Below, piece by piece: positions 35,200 through 43,180 of a stretch of 64,000 bases of DNA (positions are counted from its first letter, which is position 1; each line of letters opens with the position of its first letter). The translations under genes and the position numbers were made by a program. The stretch comes from Bifidobacterium callitrichidarum. GTDB lineage: Bacteria > Actinomycetota > Actinomycetes > Actinomycetales > Bifidobacteriaceae. Under the pieces are notes generated by a model. That model did not search any database, had not been told where the DNA came from, and saw nothing but the letters and a program-made list of their open reading frames with translations. The stretch is taken from positions 38,650-102,649 of the forward strand of contig NZ_QFFM01000012.1 in the NCBI RefSeq assembly GCF_003129905.1, in the 5' to 3' direction.

Positions 35200-36048
35200 C
35201 TAATACGGTTGATTCGCGAGCCTTCGCGGATCGGTGGGAATCGTCGGAAGCGTCCCGTACACGTTCCGCTGTGCCGTCCTGTTCTTGTATTCCGCGTATT
35301 CCGCGTATCGTTGCTCATGTTTCCGCAACCTGGCCTTGGTCGTCTCATCGATGTCGTCACGGTCGGAAAGCAGCGCACCCATCTCCGGGTCACGGAATTC
35401 CCTGAAGGATGCCCGATCAGTTTCGGTTTGCAGAGCATCGTTCTTCTCCAACCACTGGTCGGCGAACTCCTGCGCGTGCGGCCACGCCGGGTTCTTGGCT
35501 AGACTGTGGATGAGTCTTGGCGAATACTGCTCCTCATAAGCACGCCAGACATCCTCATCCGTATGCTCATTAAGCGAATCGCAGGTCAATTCCGCCATAT
35601 CGCTACCGCCATAGAGGTCACGGTTGCGTTCGAAAATGGCCCTCGCCCTATCGCCGGTCAAATCCTTGCGAAGCAACACTGCACGATTGACCTCCCGCTC
35701 GTTCGCGGCACAGAGCATGCCGAACTGAACCGGCGTAATCCTTTCGGCGGTCTTGGCGAACGTTTCGACCGAACCCCACTCCTCGTCCTTCACGCTTCCG
35801 CGCCTGTTGGCTCGGAGACGACGCATCAGCTTTCTGGTCGTATCATCCAGGTCAGCGGTATCGGCTTTGAGGATACGCCCCTGCCGTTTGACGAGCTCCT
35901 CGCCACGTTCGATTCCAGCGGCTTCCTCATCCGGGTCGTATTCGCTGCTCTCCACAGTTGGCAAAGTGCTTGGTAACTGTTTCTTGTTCTTGTTTGCATA
36001 CTTGCCGGAAGAATCCCTGACATGCTTGCTTTCGTCGTAGACTGCCAT
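35200..36048 (-). CDS. header-family gene 3, 282 aa
   Basis: Header at residues 4-29 (YDESKHVR, GKY, PSTLP, with V replacing P). The body is charged and helical with LRV-like segments (RLIHSLAKNPAWPHAQEFAD). Its ATG shares one base with the TAA of header gene 2. Confidence 0.6.
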   Translation of the reverse strand: MAVYDESKHVRDSSGKYANKNKKQLPSTLPTVESSEYDPDEEAAGIERGEELVKRQGRILKADTADLDDTTRKLMRRLRANRRGSVKDEEWGSVETFAKTAERITPVQFGMLCAANEREVNRAVLLRKDLTGDRARAIFERNRDLYGGSDMAELTCDSLNEHTDEDVWRAYEEQYSPRLIHSLAKNPAWPHAQEFADQWLEKNDALQTETDRASFREFRDPEMGALLSDRDDIDETTKARLRKHEQRYAEYAEYKNRTAQRNVYGTLPTIPTDPRRLANQPY

Positions 36049-36920
36049 TAGTTACCTCGCTTGAAGAGCCGGGAGAACCATCCGCGTATGCCAGAACGTT
36101 TACTTGCCGGCTGTGCGGGTTGTTGTTGCTTCGGTTTGATGGACTGTTTCCACGCTTTCTGAAGCTGGTCGCGTACGTCGTCACTGAAGTCCATTCGTTG
36201 GGCGAACAATGCTCCGGCGTTCCGATCGTTGACAAGATACTTTCCCGTACTACCGGAGATAGGACGAGGTTGAGCGCCGGATTGCTGCAGCATCCAGTTC
36301 TTCGCATACGCATAGGCGCGCCCGGTAGGCCACGCATGGTTCAGGATCATTTTGTTGCGGACGACGGCGGCATCTTTACCGGGAGTGGACCATGCAATTT
36401 TTTCGAACTCGTCCCATTTATCCATTGAAGTACGCCGGTCAAGCCGTTCGACCGTGTGCATCGCCAAACCGGACGGGTTTCCGGATCGTGCGAACAATGT
36501 GCGGGCGCGTGGCCCGGTGGTGTCGGCTCGAACCATGAGATCCTGGTTCATGCCGGCTTGTTCAAGGAATGCGAAGCGGGTTCCGTTCATGGGTTTGGGG
36601 CTGAGGGCGAGGCGTTTCAACGCGCTTTTATCACGCTCGTTCAACGGGCCTTGTTGGGCGCGTTTGGCGATATCCAATGCGAGCTTGTCGTCATCATCCA
36701 ATCCGGTGAGACTATCCAAGTATTCCGGAGTAGGCTCCTCCCCATCCTGAAGAAGCTTGTATCCTCGGATCATCGCCTTGTCATGCGGGTCGACTCCCAG
36801 CATCGGATCAGCGGCTTTCGGAGGCAATGGCACGGATGGTCTGCCGCTTTTATCGACTTTCCGCCATCGACCGTACTTGTCTTTCGGATGCTTATTCGGA
36901 TCATAATCGGAACCGGACAT
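36048..36920 (-). CDS. header-family gene 2, 290 aa
   Basis: Header at residues 5-32 (YDPNKHPK, GRW, PSVPLP). The body shares with gene 3 a helical pattern containing NPSGLAMHTVERL and NHAWPTGRAYAYA. The C-terminus is Gln/Pro-rich and ends in a basic amphipathic stretch (GIRGWFSRLFKRGN). ATG at 36920 overlaps the preceding stop as TGATG. Confidence 0.6.
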   Translation of the reverse strand: MSGSDYDPNKHPKDKYGRWRKVDKSGRPSVPLPPKAADPMLGVDPHDKAMIRGYKLLQDGEEPTPEYLDSLTGLDDDDKLALDIAKRAQQGPLNERDKSALKRLALSPKPMNGTRFAFLEQAGMNQDLMVRADTTGPRARTLFARSGNPSGLAMHTVERLDRRTSMDKWDEFEKIAWSTPGKDAAVVRNKMILNHAWPTGRAYAYAKNWMLQQSGAQPRPISGSTGKYLVNDRNAGALFAQRMDFSDDVRDQLQKAWKQSIKPKQQQPAQPASKRSGIRGWFSRLFKRGN

Positions 36921-37702
36921 CACGCCCTCCCCTCTTCAACCCACCTGATACCAGCCGCCATTGCGTCACGCGCGTTCGCGAACGCTTGACGGTAGGCGGT
37001 TGGATCATCGTTGAAATCCTTGGCTTCTGGCGCGTTCGGCCCCTGGTAGATGAGCCGATAACCGTCGCCTTCCCTGCCGAGGTTCGCGGTTCGTTCCTTA
37101 TTGGTTTTGCTGACGATACGCCCATACCCGTTCGGGCCTTCCTCCATGTCGATGTCAGGATGGTGGGCGAGGGCTTCGTTGGCTCCGTCGTTGAAGTCGT
37201 ATCCGATTTTGTCGTCGAATTCGGGAGTGTAGGAGAGGTCGTCCGCGTAGGTGACTTCCGCTTCGGTGTAGTAGACATTCGCATCATCGTCTTCGACGCT
37301 GTTCGCCGCGAGGTCTCGTATGGCGTCCTGATCGTTCCATGCTTCCTTGAGTTCGTCGGCATCATCGTAGAGGTCCATGTTGCCCCATGCGATGTAACGG
37401 TTGCGGTCGATTTCGGGGAGTTGTTCGAATTCCTTGGCGCTCACATAGAGTCCGTTGTCTATCCGGTAGCAGTCTTCCCCGGGTGCTAGTGCGCGTTGAT
37501 CGTATTCGTCCTGGGCTTTTTTGATGAGCGTCTGGTCGAGGAAGCTCATGCGTTCCCTGCCACGTTTGGCGAAATCTTCGTTGATGTTGACTTGGTTCAT
37601 ATCGGGCATGGGGAGTGCGCCGGGCTGGTTTTTGCCTGTTTCTTTGAAGGTGCCGTCGGTGTTGCGTGGATGTTCGCTAGGGTCGAATTCGTTTGATGCC
37701 AT
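36920..37702 (-). CDS. header-family gene 1, 260 aa
   Basis: Header at residues 5-31 (EFDPSEHPR, GTF, PGALP). The rest is very acidic and Tyr-rich, with no recognised domain. First gene of the twelve-gene leftward array. An array-specific element lies 68 bases upstream. Confidence 0.6.
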   Translation of the reverse strand: MASNEFDPSEHPRNTDGTFKETGKNQPGALPMPDMNQVNINEDFAKRGRERMSFLDQTLIKKAQDEYDQRALAPGEDCYRIDNGLYVSAKEFEQLPEIDRNRYIAWGNMDLYDDADELKEAWNDQDAIRDLAANSVEDDDANVYYTEAEVTYADDLSYTPEFDDKIGYDFNDGANEALAHHPDIDMEEGPNGYGRIVSKTNKERTANLGREGDGYRLIYQGPNAPEAKDFNDDPTAYRQAFANARDAMAAGIRWVEEGRA

Positions 37703-37769
37703 GGTTTCTGGGCTTTCGGTTCTTGTGGTTTTGAGCTGGTTTCAGGGTATTGGTGGATTCTGTTGTTGG

Positions 37770-37814
37770 TTGCACGGTTCGCATGATGTCCGCGTTTTGT
37801 CCGTAGTGTGGACG
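37770..37814 (-). promoter_or_regulatory. array-specific element, copy C
   Basis: Begins TTGGTTGCACGGTTC on the plus strand and includes GTCCGCG, TTTTGTCCG and a GTGTGGAC octamer (37806-37813). It precedes header gene 1. Confidence 0.6.
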
Positions 37815-37868
37815 TTTTCAATGGTGGTGCGACATGCCGGTTCCCGTGAAAACATCCCACTATCATGA

Positions 37869-37888
37869 TATTCTGATATCGTCCACAC
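37869..37888 (+). promoter_or_regulatory. composite promoter, copy 12 (degenerate)
   Basis: TATTCTG (37869-37875), 5 bases, GTCCACAC (37881-37888). The -35 block is only partly conserved. It drives the rightward genes from 37927. Confidence 0.65.
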
Positions 37889-37926
37889 GATATAACTGAA
37901 AACAACGGAGAGGAACAAACAAACAA

Positions 37927-38307
37927 ATGACCCAAGCAAACATCGGCAAACGCATCGGATTCACCCACGTCGACGGAACCACAACCATCCCCGACGAAAA
38001 AACCATGCACAACCTAGGATTCCGCGCCACCAACGGAATCTGGTACTACAGCCGACCCGTGGGCCCTCTCCAATACAACACCAGCTTCAACATCGAAATC
38101 GACCCCGAAACCGGCGAATACGGGGAACTCACTTTGGACGAGGATTTCGGCCAACCCTACTATTACAACGGCATGCAGGATGAAATCCGCAACCAGTACG
38201 TGCAGGACATCGACCGGACCGTGGAACGCTTCCACCGGAACGGGTTGACCGGCATCAACGTGGATCACTCCATGTACGGGTATCACCGGGAGGTGGCCCA
38301 TGCCTAA
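37927..38307 (+). CDS. hypothetical protein, 126 aa
   Basis: Not recognised. It is Tyr- and Asn-rich and soluble. CGGAGAGG lies upstream of the ATG. It overlaps the next gene by 8 bases, forming a short rightward operon with the 67-aa protein and the exonuclease. Confidence 0.6.
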   Translation: MTQANIGKRIGFTHVDGTTTIPDEKTMHNLGFRATNGIWYYSRPVGPLQYNTSFNIEIDPETGEYGELTLDEDFGQPYYYNGMQDEIRNQYVQDIDRTVERFHRNGLTGINVDHSMYGYHREVAHA

Positions 38308-38503
38308 ACTCACCCCCACCTCCAAGGCGATGGACATGCTGCGTGCCGGCGACGATCCGACATGGGTCCGCCAATGCACCGGCGTCTCCTACGAGCAGCT
38401 GCGAATGCTGCAGAACCTACTGTCGCAGGAACACGAGCCACAGGATGAAGCCGATACCCGGGAACCCGACGCTCCCGGCGAGGAGGCGATCGGATTATGG
38501 TAG
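38300..38503 (+). CDS. small helical protein, 67 aa
   Basis: Not recognised. Residues 8-43 look like a small helix-turn-helix (AMDMLRAGDDPTWVRQCTGV then YEQLRMLQNLL), with an acidic tail. GGAGG before the ATG, and the end overlaps the exonuclease start. Confidence 0.55.
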   Translation: MPKLTPTSKAMDMLRAGDDPTWVRQCTGVSYEQLRMLQNLLSQEHEPQDEADTREPDAPGEEAIGLW

Positions 38504-39102
38504 CCGTCGCCAGTCTCAAGCCACAGGAAATCCCCACCGACCAGCAGGAACGTGAGGATTACTTCCGTATGCTCCGAGCCATCCCATTGGACAGGGTGCT
38601 CGTGTTCGATACGGAAACCACCGGCACCGGTAGTAGGGATGAGGTCATCCAGGCATCCTTCTGCGACGGCAACGGTGACATCCTGTTGAATGAGCTGGTC
38701 AAACCGTGGAATCATTACAAGTGGCCGGACGCGCAGCGCGTGCATGGGATCAGTCCCATGGATGTGATTCATAAGCCGTTCATGAGCGAGCTTGCGCCCA
38801 CTATCACCCGCCTGTTGGATGAGTGCGAGGCTGTAGTCACTTATAACGGTGTGTTCGATATTCGTGCTCTACTGCAGTCCGGGGTGGAGATTCCGGACTT
38901 GGCGCATAAGCCGTGGGTGGATGTGATGAAACTGTTCGCCCCAATCTACGGGCAATGGGATTCCCGATATGACGACTGGAAGTGGCAGCATCTGGGAGTC
39001 GCCGCAGATTACTACGGTTTCAAATTCCACGCGCATGATGCGGCCGAGGATATTCGCGCCACTGCAGCCGTATACAGGGGTGTGATCGGACTGCCGGTCT
39101 GA
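38497..39102 (+). CDS. DnaQ-like DEDDh 3'-5' exonuclease, 201 aa
   Basis: Exo I FDTETTG (residue 37), Exo II around YNGVFDIRAL (about 116), Exo III HDAAEDIRAT with catalytic His (about 180). It matches the proofreading/exonuclease family and acts on 3' ends of DNA or RNA. It carries no header and lies just outside the array that contains a headered relative (25.8-27.2 kb). Confidence 0.85.
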   Translation: MVAVASLKPQEIPTDQQEREDYFRMLRAIPLDRVLVFDTETTGTGSRDEVIQASFCDGNGDILLNELVKPWNHYKWPDAQRVHGISPMDVIHKPFMSELAPTITRLLDECEAVVTYNGVFDIRALLQSGVEIPDLAHKPWVDVMKLFAPIYGQWDSRYDDWKWQHLGVAADYYGFKFHAHDAAEDIRATAAVYRGVIGLPV

Positions 39103-39167
39103 CACCACTACCACTGGATTTCGTTATTTCCTAATGTAACCGACACCTATATATAGGAGTACCAATC

Positions 39168-40049
39168 TTGTCATCCAAGAAAACCAGTAAGAAAACAACC
39201 ACTACCGACAACGTCTTCGAACAACCTTTCACCGAAAAAGAACGCCGACAGCAAACCGTAATCGGCGCAGTCGTCGTCGCAATCATCGCCATCATCGTGT
39301 TCGTAGGAGGATTCTTCCTCTACCAGAACCTGAACGCCGACAAAATCGCCCAAGCGAAAGTGGCAGAGGAATCCGAACTCGCATACCAGAAGCTACAAAA
39401 CGATCCGAAACCCAAGTATGCAACCAAAGACGGGGCTTTCATCATCAGCAACCGCGGCTACAACCAGCCAATCAAGAATGTACCGACAGTAGGGGTATAT
39501 CTGGAGCCTTTATGTCCCGGCTGCGCGAATGTTGAACGTACACTCGGCTCTACATTCCAGAGCCTTGTCAAGAACGGACAAATCAACCTGGAAGTTCATT
39601 TCATGACCTTCCAAGACAACAAAAGCTCCGACGACTACTCAACCCGCGCGATGAACGGGGCCATCAACCTCACCCAATACGACAAGAACCCCCAGCATTT
39701 GTTGAAGTACCTGTCGAATATCTTCGCGGAGAACTTCCAACCCGGAGAACTCTCCTCATACAAGAGCGTATCCACAGAGCGATTGAAGCAACAGGCCATT
39801 GACGCCGGCGTAAAGAAACAAGTCGCAGACCGTGCCTTCAAAGATGATTCCAACTGGCAGACTTGGCTCAAAACGGCCGACACCTACACTTTCGGCCGAA
39901 CCGAACTCTATGCAAAGGGAAACGATAGCTTCAGCACTCCAACTATCACTATCGATGGCAAGCGTTGGAATGCAGAGAATATGACGACCGAGAGCCTGCT
40001 GTCAAAACTTGGTATTCCATCAATGAATACAACCACAGAAGCAAGATGA
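39168..40049 (+). CDS. membrane-anchored DsbA-like thioredoxin-fold protein, 293 aa
   Basis: The cytoplasmic N-terminus is followed by one transmembrane helix (about residues 32-54) and an extracytoplasmic domain with a CPGC active site (near residue 116). The C-terminal STPTITIDGKRW contains the cis-Pro loop expected of DsbA-type oxidoreductases. Probably forms or shuffles disulfides in secreted proteins such as a mating apparatus. TTG start with AGGAG 9 bases upstream. Spacer 1 of the nearby CRISPR array resembles a homologue of this gene at 39943-39975. Confidence 0.75.
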   Translation: MSSKKTSKKTTTTDNVFEQPFTEKERRQQTVIGAVVVAIIAIIVFVGGFFLYQNLNADKIAQAKVAEESELAYQKLQNDPKPKYATKDGAFIISNRGYNQPIKNVPTVGVYLEPLCPGCANVERTLGSTFQSLVKNGQINLEVHFMTFQDNKSSDDYSTRAMNGAINLTQYDKNPQHLLKYLSNIFAENFQPGELSSYKSVSTERLKQQAIDAGVKKQVADRAFKDDSNWQTWLKTADTYTFGRTELYAKGNDSFSTPTITIDGKRWNAENMTTESLLSKLGIPSMNTTTEAR

Positions 40050-40075
40050 CTCTTTGACTTCAGGTAATTAGTTCC

Positions 40076-40114
40076 GGTGCTATCCACGACAATCATTGGT
40101 AGCACCGTTTTTTA
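40076..40114 (+). terminator. rho-independent terminator
   Basis: CGGTGCTA and TAGCACCG pair around a 17-base loop, followed by TTTTTT. It ends the DsbA-like gene. Confidence 0.85.
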
Positions 40115-40136
40115 TGTTCTAAGTTAGGAACTCTCC

Positions 40137-40607
40137 ATGAAGCTCTATTACAAACTCATCAGTCTTTATCAAAAATACCAGCTTATTTGTTGGGTAACGG
40201 GACTTGCCACTGGTCTAATGACTCCGGCTCTTGGTTACGGTGTCTACATAGTACAGTTCATTAAGAAGAACCGCGGATTAGAAGCTGATAATCCCGAATT
40301 GGTATCGGAGCGCGTCATGGCTAATCCTGTTGAGTTTCTAACGACCAGCCTAGGTGGCATCTTAGGGATACTTGCAAAATGGATTCTCATCATTGGGCTT
40401 GTGATTATCCTTCTGAATATCTTGTTTTACGTTTTGAGTCTTGCCTCTAACCTAGCTACCTCAAAACCCCAGAAGTCAGAAGAAACGGAATCCGAATCAG
40501 ACGACACCGATCAAACGGAGGCAGACAGTGAAGAGCCTCCCGTTGATTTGGACTCCGAAGAATTCCTTGATGATCCGGAAGAACTAGATGATTACGGTCA
40601 GGACTGA
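40137..40607 (+). CDS. two-span membrane protein, 156 aa
   Basis: Hydrophobic helices at about residues 17-40 and 70-103, then a strongly acidic cytoplasmic tail of 50 residues. Not recognised. A strong terminator follows. Neighbouring the DsbA-like protein suggests an envelope role. Confidence 0.6.
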   Translation: MKLYYKLISLYQKYQLICWVTGLATGLMTPALGYGVYIVQFIKKNRGLEADNPELVSERVMANPVEFLTTSLGGILGILAKWILIIGLVIILLNILFYVLSLASNLATSKPQKSEETESESDDTDQTEADSEEPPVDLDSEEFLDDPEELDDYGQD

Positions 40608-40640
40608 TTCGAGCTCGTCAAGAGGTCCAATCAGTCCTGA
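40598..40640 (+). terminator. hairpin terminator
   Basis: TCAGGACTGATT and AATCAGTCCTGA pair perfectly at the end of the 156-aa gene. It separates the rightward genes from the leftward toxin-antitoxin pair. Confidence 0.6.
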
Positions 40641-40688
40641 CATATCCGAGTCATGGAATCACCAATACGTCAAGACCAGCCTGATACA

Positions 40689-40997
40689 TCAGACCAGTTG
40701 AAGCTTCCTACCATCCGGCATCAAAGCCGTGATTTGCAGTTTTCCACCAATAGCTTCCAGGTAGCGTCGGAGAGTGCTGACTTCCGTCTTATCCACGTCA
40801 CCGGATTCGAGGGTGCTGATTCGTTTTTGGCTCACCCCCATACGTTCCGCAATGGTCTTCTGGGTAAGATCCTGAGCCTTCCGAGCTTCCTTTAGCTCGT
40901 AAAGACGGATCTCGTCAAGCATGCGCTCTTGCGCCCGGGCGATTTCCTGTTCGTCAAGGTTGTGATCCGCCTTGAATTGTTCCAGTGTGTAGCTCAT
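40689..40997 (-). CDS. HigA-type XRE antitoxin, 102 aa
   Basis: Neutralises the toxin encoded just upstream and probably represses the operon. The HTH lies at residues 40-75 (DLTQKTIAERMGVSQKRISTLES). The ATG at 40997 fits the length of HigA-like antitoxins. The toxin-first gene order is that of HigBA systems. Confidence 0.8.
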   Translation of the reverse strand: MSYTLEQFKADHNLDEQEIARAQERMLDEIRLYELKEARKAQDLTQKTIAERMGVSQKRISTLESGDVDKTEVSTLRRYLEAIGGKLQITALMPDGRKLQLV

Positions 40998-41053
40998 TTT
41001 TCGATTCCTTTCGCCTGTTTCATTAGATTGAGTGTTTTTGTTTTGGATTCTTA

Positions 41054-41401
41054 TCACTCACTGTGGTCTGATAACCATTTCTCGTAACGGGCTTCTGCTT
41101 CATCTATGGCTTTTCTATACCACTTGTTCCACTTGTTCTGCTTGTCACCTCCTACCAGCATTACGGCCTGTCTGCTTGGATCGAATACAAACAAGATTCT
41201 GACTTCGCTTCGACCGGATGATCCCGGTCTGAGCTCTTTTAGGTTTTGTATATGAGAGCCTTCAATCTTTCCGACAATAGGTCTTCTCAGTTGCGGCCCG
41301 TACTGCTGCAGCAGCCGGAGGGCTGCGTAGACTTGAGTGGCACTGTCTTTATCCAGATCCTTCAGCCAGTCCTTTATTAGTTCAAGTTCTACTTTAAACA
41401 T
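41054..41401 (-). CDS. HigB/Gp49-type toxin (RelE superfamily), 115 aa
   Basis: Predicted mRNA interferase. It matches the phage Gp49-like/HigB pattern: KELRPG then EVRILFVFDPSRQAVMLVGG and KWYRKAIDEAEARYEKWL. A palindromic operator lies directly upstream. It works with the HTH antitoxin and stabilises the element by post-segregational killing. Confidence 0.8.
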   Translation of the reverse strand: MFKVELELIKDWLKDLDKDSATQVYAALRLLQQYGPQLRRPIVGKIEGSHIQNLKELRPGSSGRSEVRILFVFDPSRQAVMLVGGDKQNKWNKWYRKAIDEAEARYEKWLSDHSE

Positions 41402-41406
41402 AACAC

Positions 41407-41430
41407 AAATATACCTCTAGGGGTATATTT
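41407..41430. promoter_or_regulatory. operator of the toxin-antitoxin operon
   Basis: AAATATACC and GGTATATTT form a near-perfect palindrome 6 bases before the toxin start, probably bound by the antitoxin or toxin-antitoxin complex. Confidence 0.65.
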
Positions 41431-41605
41431 TGTCAATCATTTCCATCACCCCATTCATCGACCGCCACCTATTACCTGGGCGTACCACGACAAGACCAAG
41501 TCTTGAATATACGTAAGTATTCGAGCAGATGAAGCCGGGATCCCAGCAACCAATAGGGCTGTTTAACAACGACTGAAGTATGCCACACTTACAAGGGAAT
41601 CGGAT

Positions 41606-41648
41606 TTTGCATATCTCCAAAAGGGTGATATACTGTCAATTACTACAC
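41606..41648 (+). promoter_or_regulatory. promoter upstream of the leader peptide and CRISPR array
   Basis: TTGCAT, 16 bases, TATACTG (41629-41635), 5 bases, TACTACAC (6 of 8 matches to the composite octamer). It would transcribe rightward into the leader ORF, the CRISPR array and possibly rep. Confidence 0.5.
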
Positions 41649-41664
41649 GAAAAACGAGGTTTCA

Positions 41665-41709
41665 ATGAAAATACGGCCACATAAACGAAAACACTCCCTC
41701 GGGATCTGA
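41665..41709 (+). CDS. 14-aa leader peptide candidate
   Basis: ATG with CGAGG upstream encodes MKIRPHKRKHSLGI, a basic peptide. Its end overlaps a hairpin (CTCGGGA 41698-41704 with TCCCGAG 41731-41737). Such a layout can control downstream expression by attenuation. Unproven. Confidence 0.3.
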   Translation: MKIRPHKRKHSLGI

Positions 41710-41947
41710 ACTTGAAGCATAAGGCAGTATTCCCGAGTCTAAAGAAAGTTTCCACCGATGTGACTGAGTGGATCCTATAATCCGGTTTCTGCTTCATTCC
41801 CCACGTCAGTGGGGTTGACCCTGTACGCCGGATACAGGGATGACAGGGAGCCTCTTTAAGTAGAGAAAACAGGAAATCTGCTGTCGCTCAACGGAAAAAC
41901 ACACATTTTCCAGAGAAACGACCGTTGGAATTCCGCCGTTTCTCTGC

Positions 41948-42158
41948 CTTGTCCCCACGTACGTGGGGTTGAATCCCATCACCATCGACGGCAAACGCCG
42001 GAACAGCGCTTGTCCCCACTTACGTGGGGTTGAATCCGCTGGTCAAGCCATCGCCACTGGTGACTGTGCCTTGTCCCCACGTATGTGGGGTTGAATCCAT
42101 CGGCATCATGAAAAATTTCAAGACCGTCTTCTTGTCCCCACGTACGTGGGGTTGAATC
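41948..42158 (+). CRISPR. orphan CRISPR array, 4 repeats and 3 spacers
   Basis: Repeats of 28 bases start at 41948, 42009, 42070 and 42131, an exact 61-bp period with 33-bp spacers, as in type I-E. Each begins CTTGTCCCCAC, has a central palindrome CCCCAC....GTGGGG, and ends TTGAATC. Repeats 2 and 3 differ by one base each. A degenerate repeat-like hairpin lies at 41794. No cas gene is in the window, so host Cas proteins would be needed. Spacer 1 41976-42008, spacer 2 42037-42069, spacer 3 42098-42130. The intervening 41740-41947 is AT-richer and may contain the leader; nothing else was recognised there. Confidence 0.9.
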
Positions 42159-42204
42159 ACGTCTCCTCTTTCACATCTCCTGACGGCAAAATAGAATCAT
42201 CTTC

Positions 42205-43179
42205 ATGACCGAAAACATGGGAGATGCCACGCAGGAGGCTTTTGACGCGGAGATCGTAGGCAACGAGTTGGATCTGCGCAAGGCTGACTTGTTGAACGAT
42301 ATCAACAACCGGCAACCGAACAGTGCCGAAATCTGGTATGGCCACAGTATTCTGACCTCGACGCTTTTCCCTGCATCTCCACCTAAGCCTGGCGTGGATT
42401 TCGTTGCCAAGAGCAACGGAACCTTGGAGTACCTGTTGGAAGCCGGCGTGGATTCTAACCGCCAGCGTAAGTTTCCTTACGGGAAGTATCCTCGTCTGCT
42501 TATGGCGTGGATGGCAAAGCAGATTAGGGCTGCCGGGAAAACCAAGACTGCTACGGTCGACCCATCCACGCATACGATTACCATTCCCAGCATTTACAAG
42601 CTATGTGATGAAATGGGCCTGTCACAGGGGGGTAGAACCTCTCATGATGTACAGGAACAGCTAAGGCTTCTGCTGGCTTGCCGTATTTCGGTGCGTCGTT
42701 CCACTGGTTTTGCCGGACGTTCGATTGACGATATAGTCTATCTTCCATTGGTAAAGGCAGTCAGGAATGTCAATGACAAGAATGACGCCGGTTATTCAGG
42801 GGCCATCTTTGAGCTAACCGAAGAAGTCTATAACCGGTTAGCACGGGAGTCTGCTCCGTTCGACACACGCGCGAGCTCCTACCTCCTAAATGGGAGGAGT
42901 GTCCTTCCGTACGATGTGTACGTCTGGTTGACTGGGTCCATGAAGGAACTCAAACATGATCTGCCTATCTCATGGGAATGGTTGCATGAAAGATTCGGCG
43001 ACACAATCGGCACTTTGAAAAACTTCAAAGCGGGCTTTCGGCGTGCCGTGGAGAAAGTTCGTCAGGTATACCCATCCGTGAATGTGGATTTCGACAAGAA
43101 CGGAATCGTGCTCCACCCCTCGCCTACCGCTATTTCGGCACGGCCATCGAAGGCTGAGAAGTGGCTGTCTGAAGATTGA
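42205..43179 (+). CDS. repA: plasmid replication initiator, RepA_C-like, 324 aa
   Basis: Predicted to bind the adjacent iterons and start replication. FPYGKYPRLLMAWMAKQ (about residue 90) and the following KLCDEMGLSQGGRTSHDVQEQL segment resemble plasmid-encoded RepA proteins of the RepA_C family. The C-terminal half (SWEWLHERFGD then KNFKAGFRRAVEKV) looks like a winged helix. No strong ribosome site is seen at ATG 42205, consistent with tight control. Spacer 3 of the CRISPR array resembles a homologue of positions 43005-43037. Confidence 0.75.
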   Translation: MTENMGDATQEAFDAEIVGNELDLRKADLLNDINNRQPNSAEIWYGHSILTSTLFPASPPKPGVDFVAKSNGTLEYLLEAGVDSNRQRKFPYGKYPRLLMAWMAKQIRAAGKTKTATVDPSTHTITIPSIYKLCDEMGLSQGGRTSHDVQEQLRLLLACRISVRRSTGFAGRSIDDIVYLPLVKAVRNVNDKNDAGYSGAIFELTEEVYNRLARESAPFDTRASSYLLNGRSVLPYDVYVWLTGSMKELKHDLPISWEWLHERFGDTIGTLKNFKAGFRRAVEKVRQVYPSVNVDFDKNGIVLHPSPTAISARPSKAEKWLSED

Positions 43180-43180
43180 T

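Noticed and set aside
37806..37852. Intact leftward composite promoter for header gene 1
   Set aside because: GTGTGGAC and a GGCATGT-like block are present, but the spacing is 11 bases too short and no TATACTG lies between them.
41794..41823. Fifth CRISPR repeat
   Set aside because: Only the CCCCAC..GTGGGGTTGA core is similar and it is 154 bp from repeat 1, not a multiple of 61. It may be a decayed repeat or a hairpin, so it is not counted.
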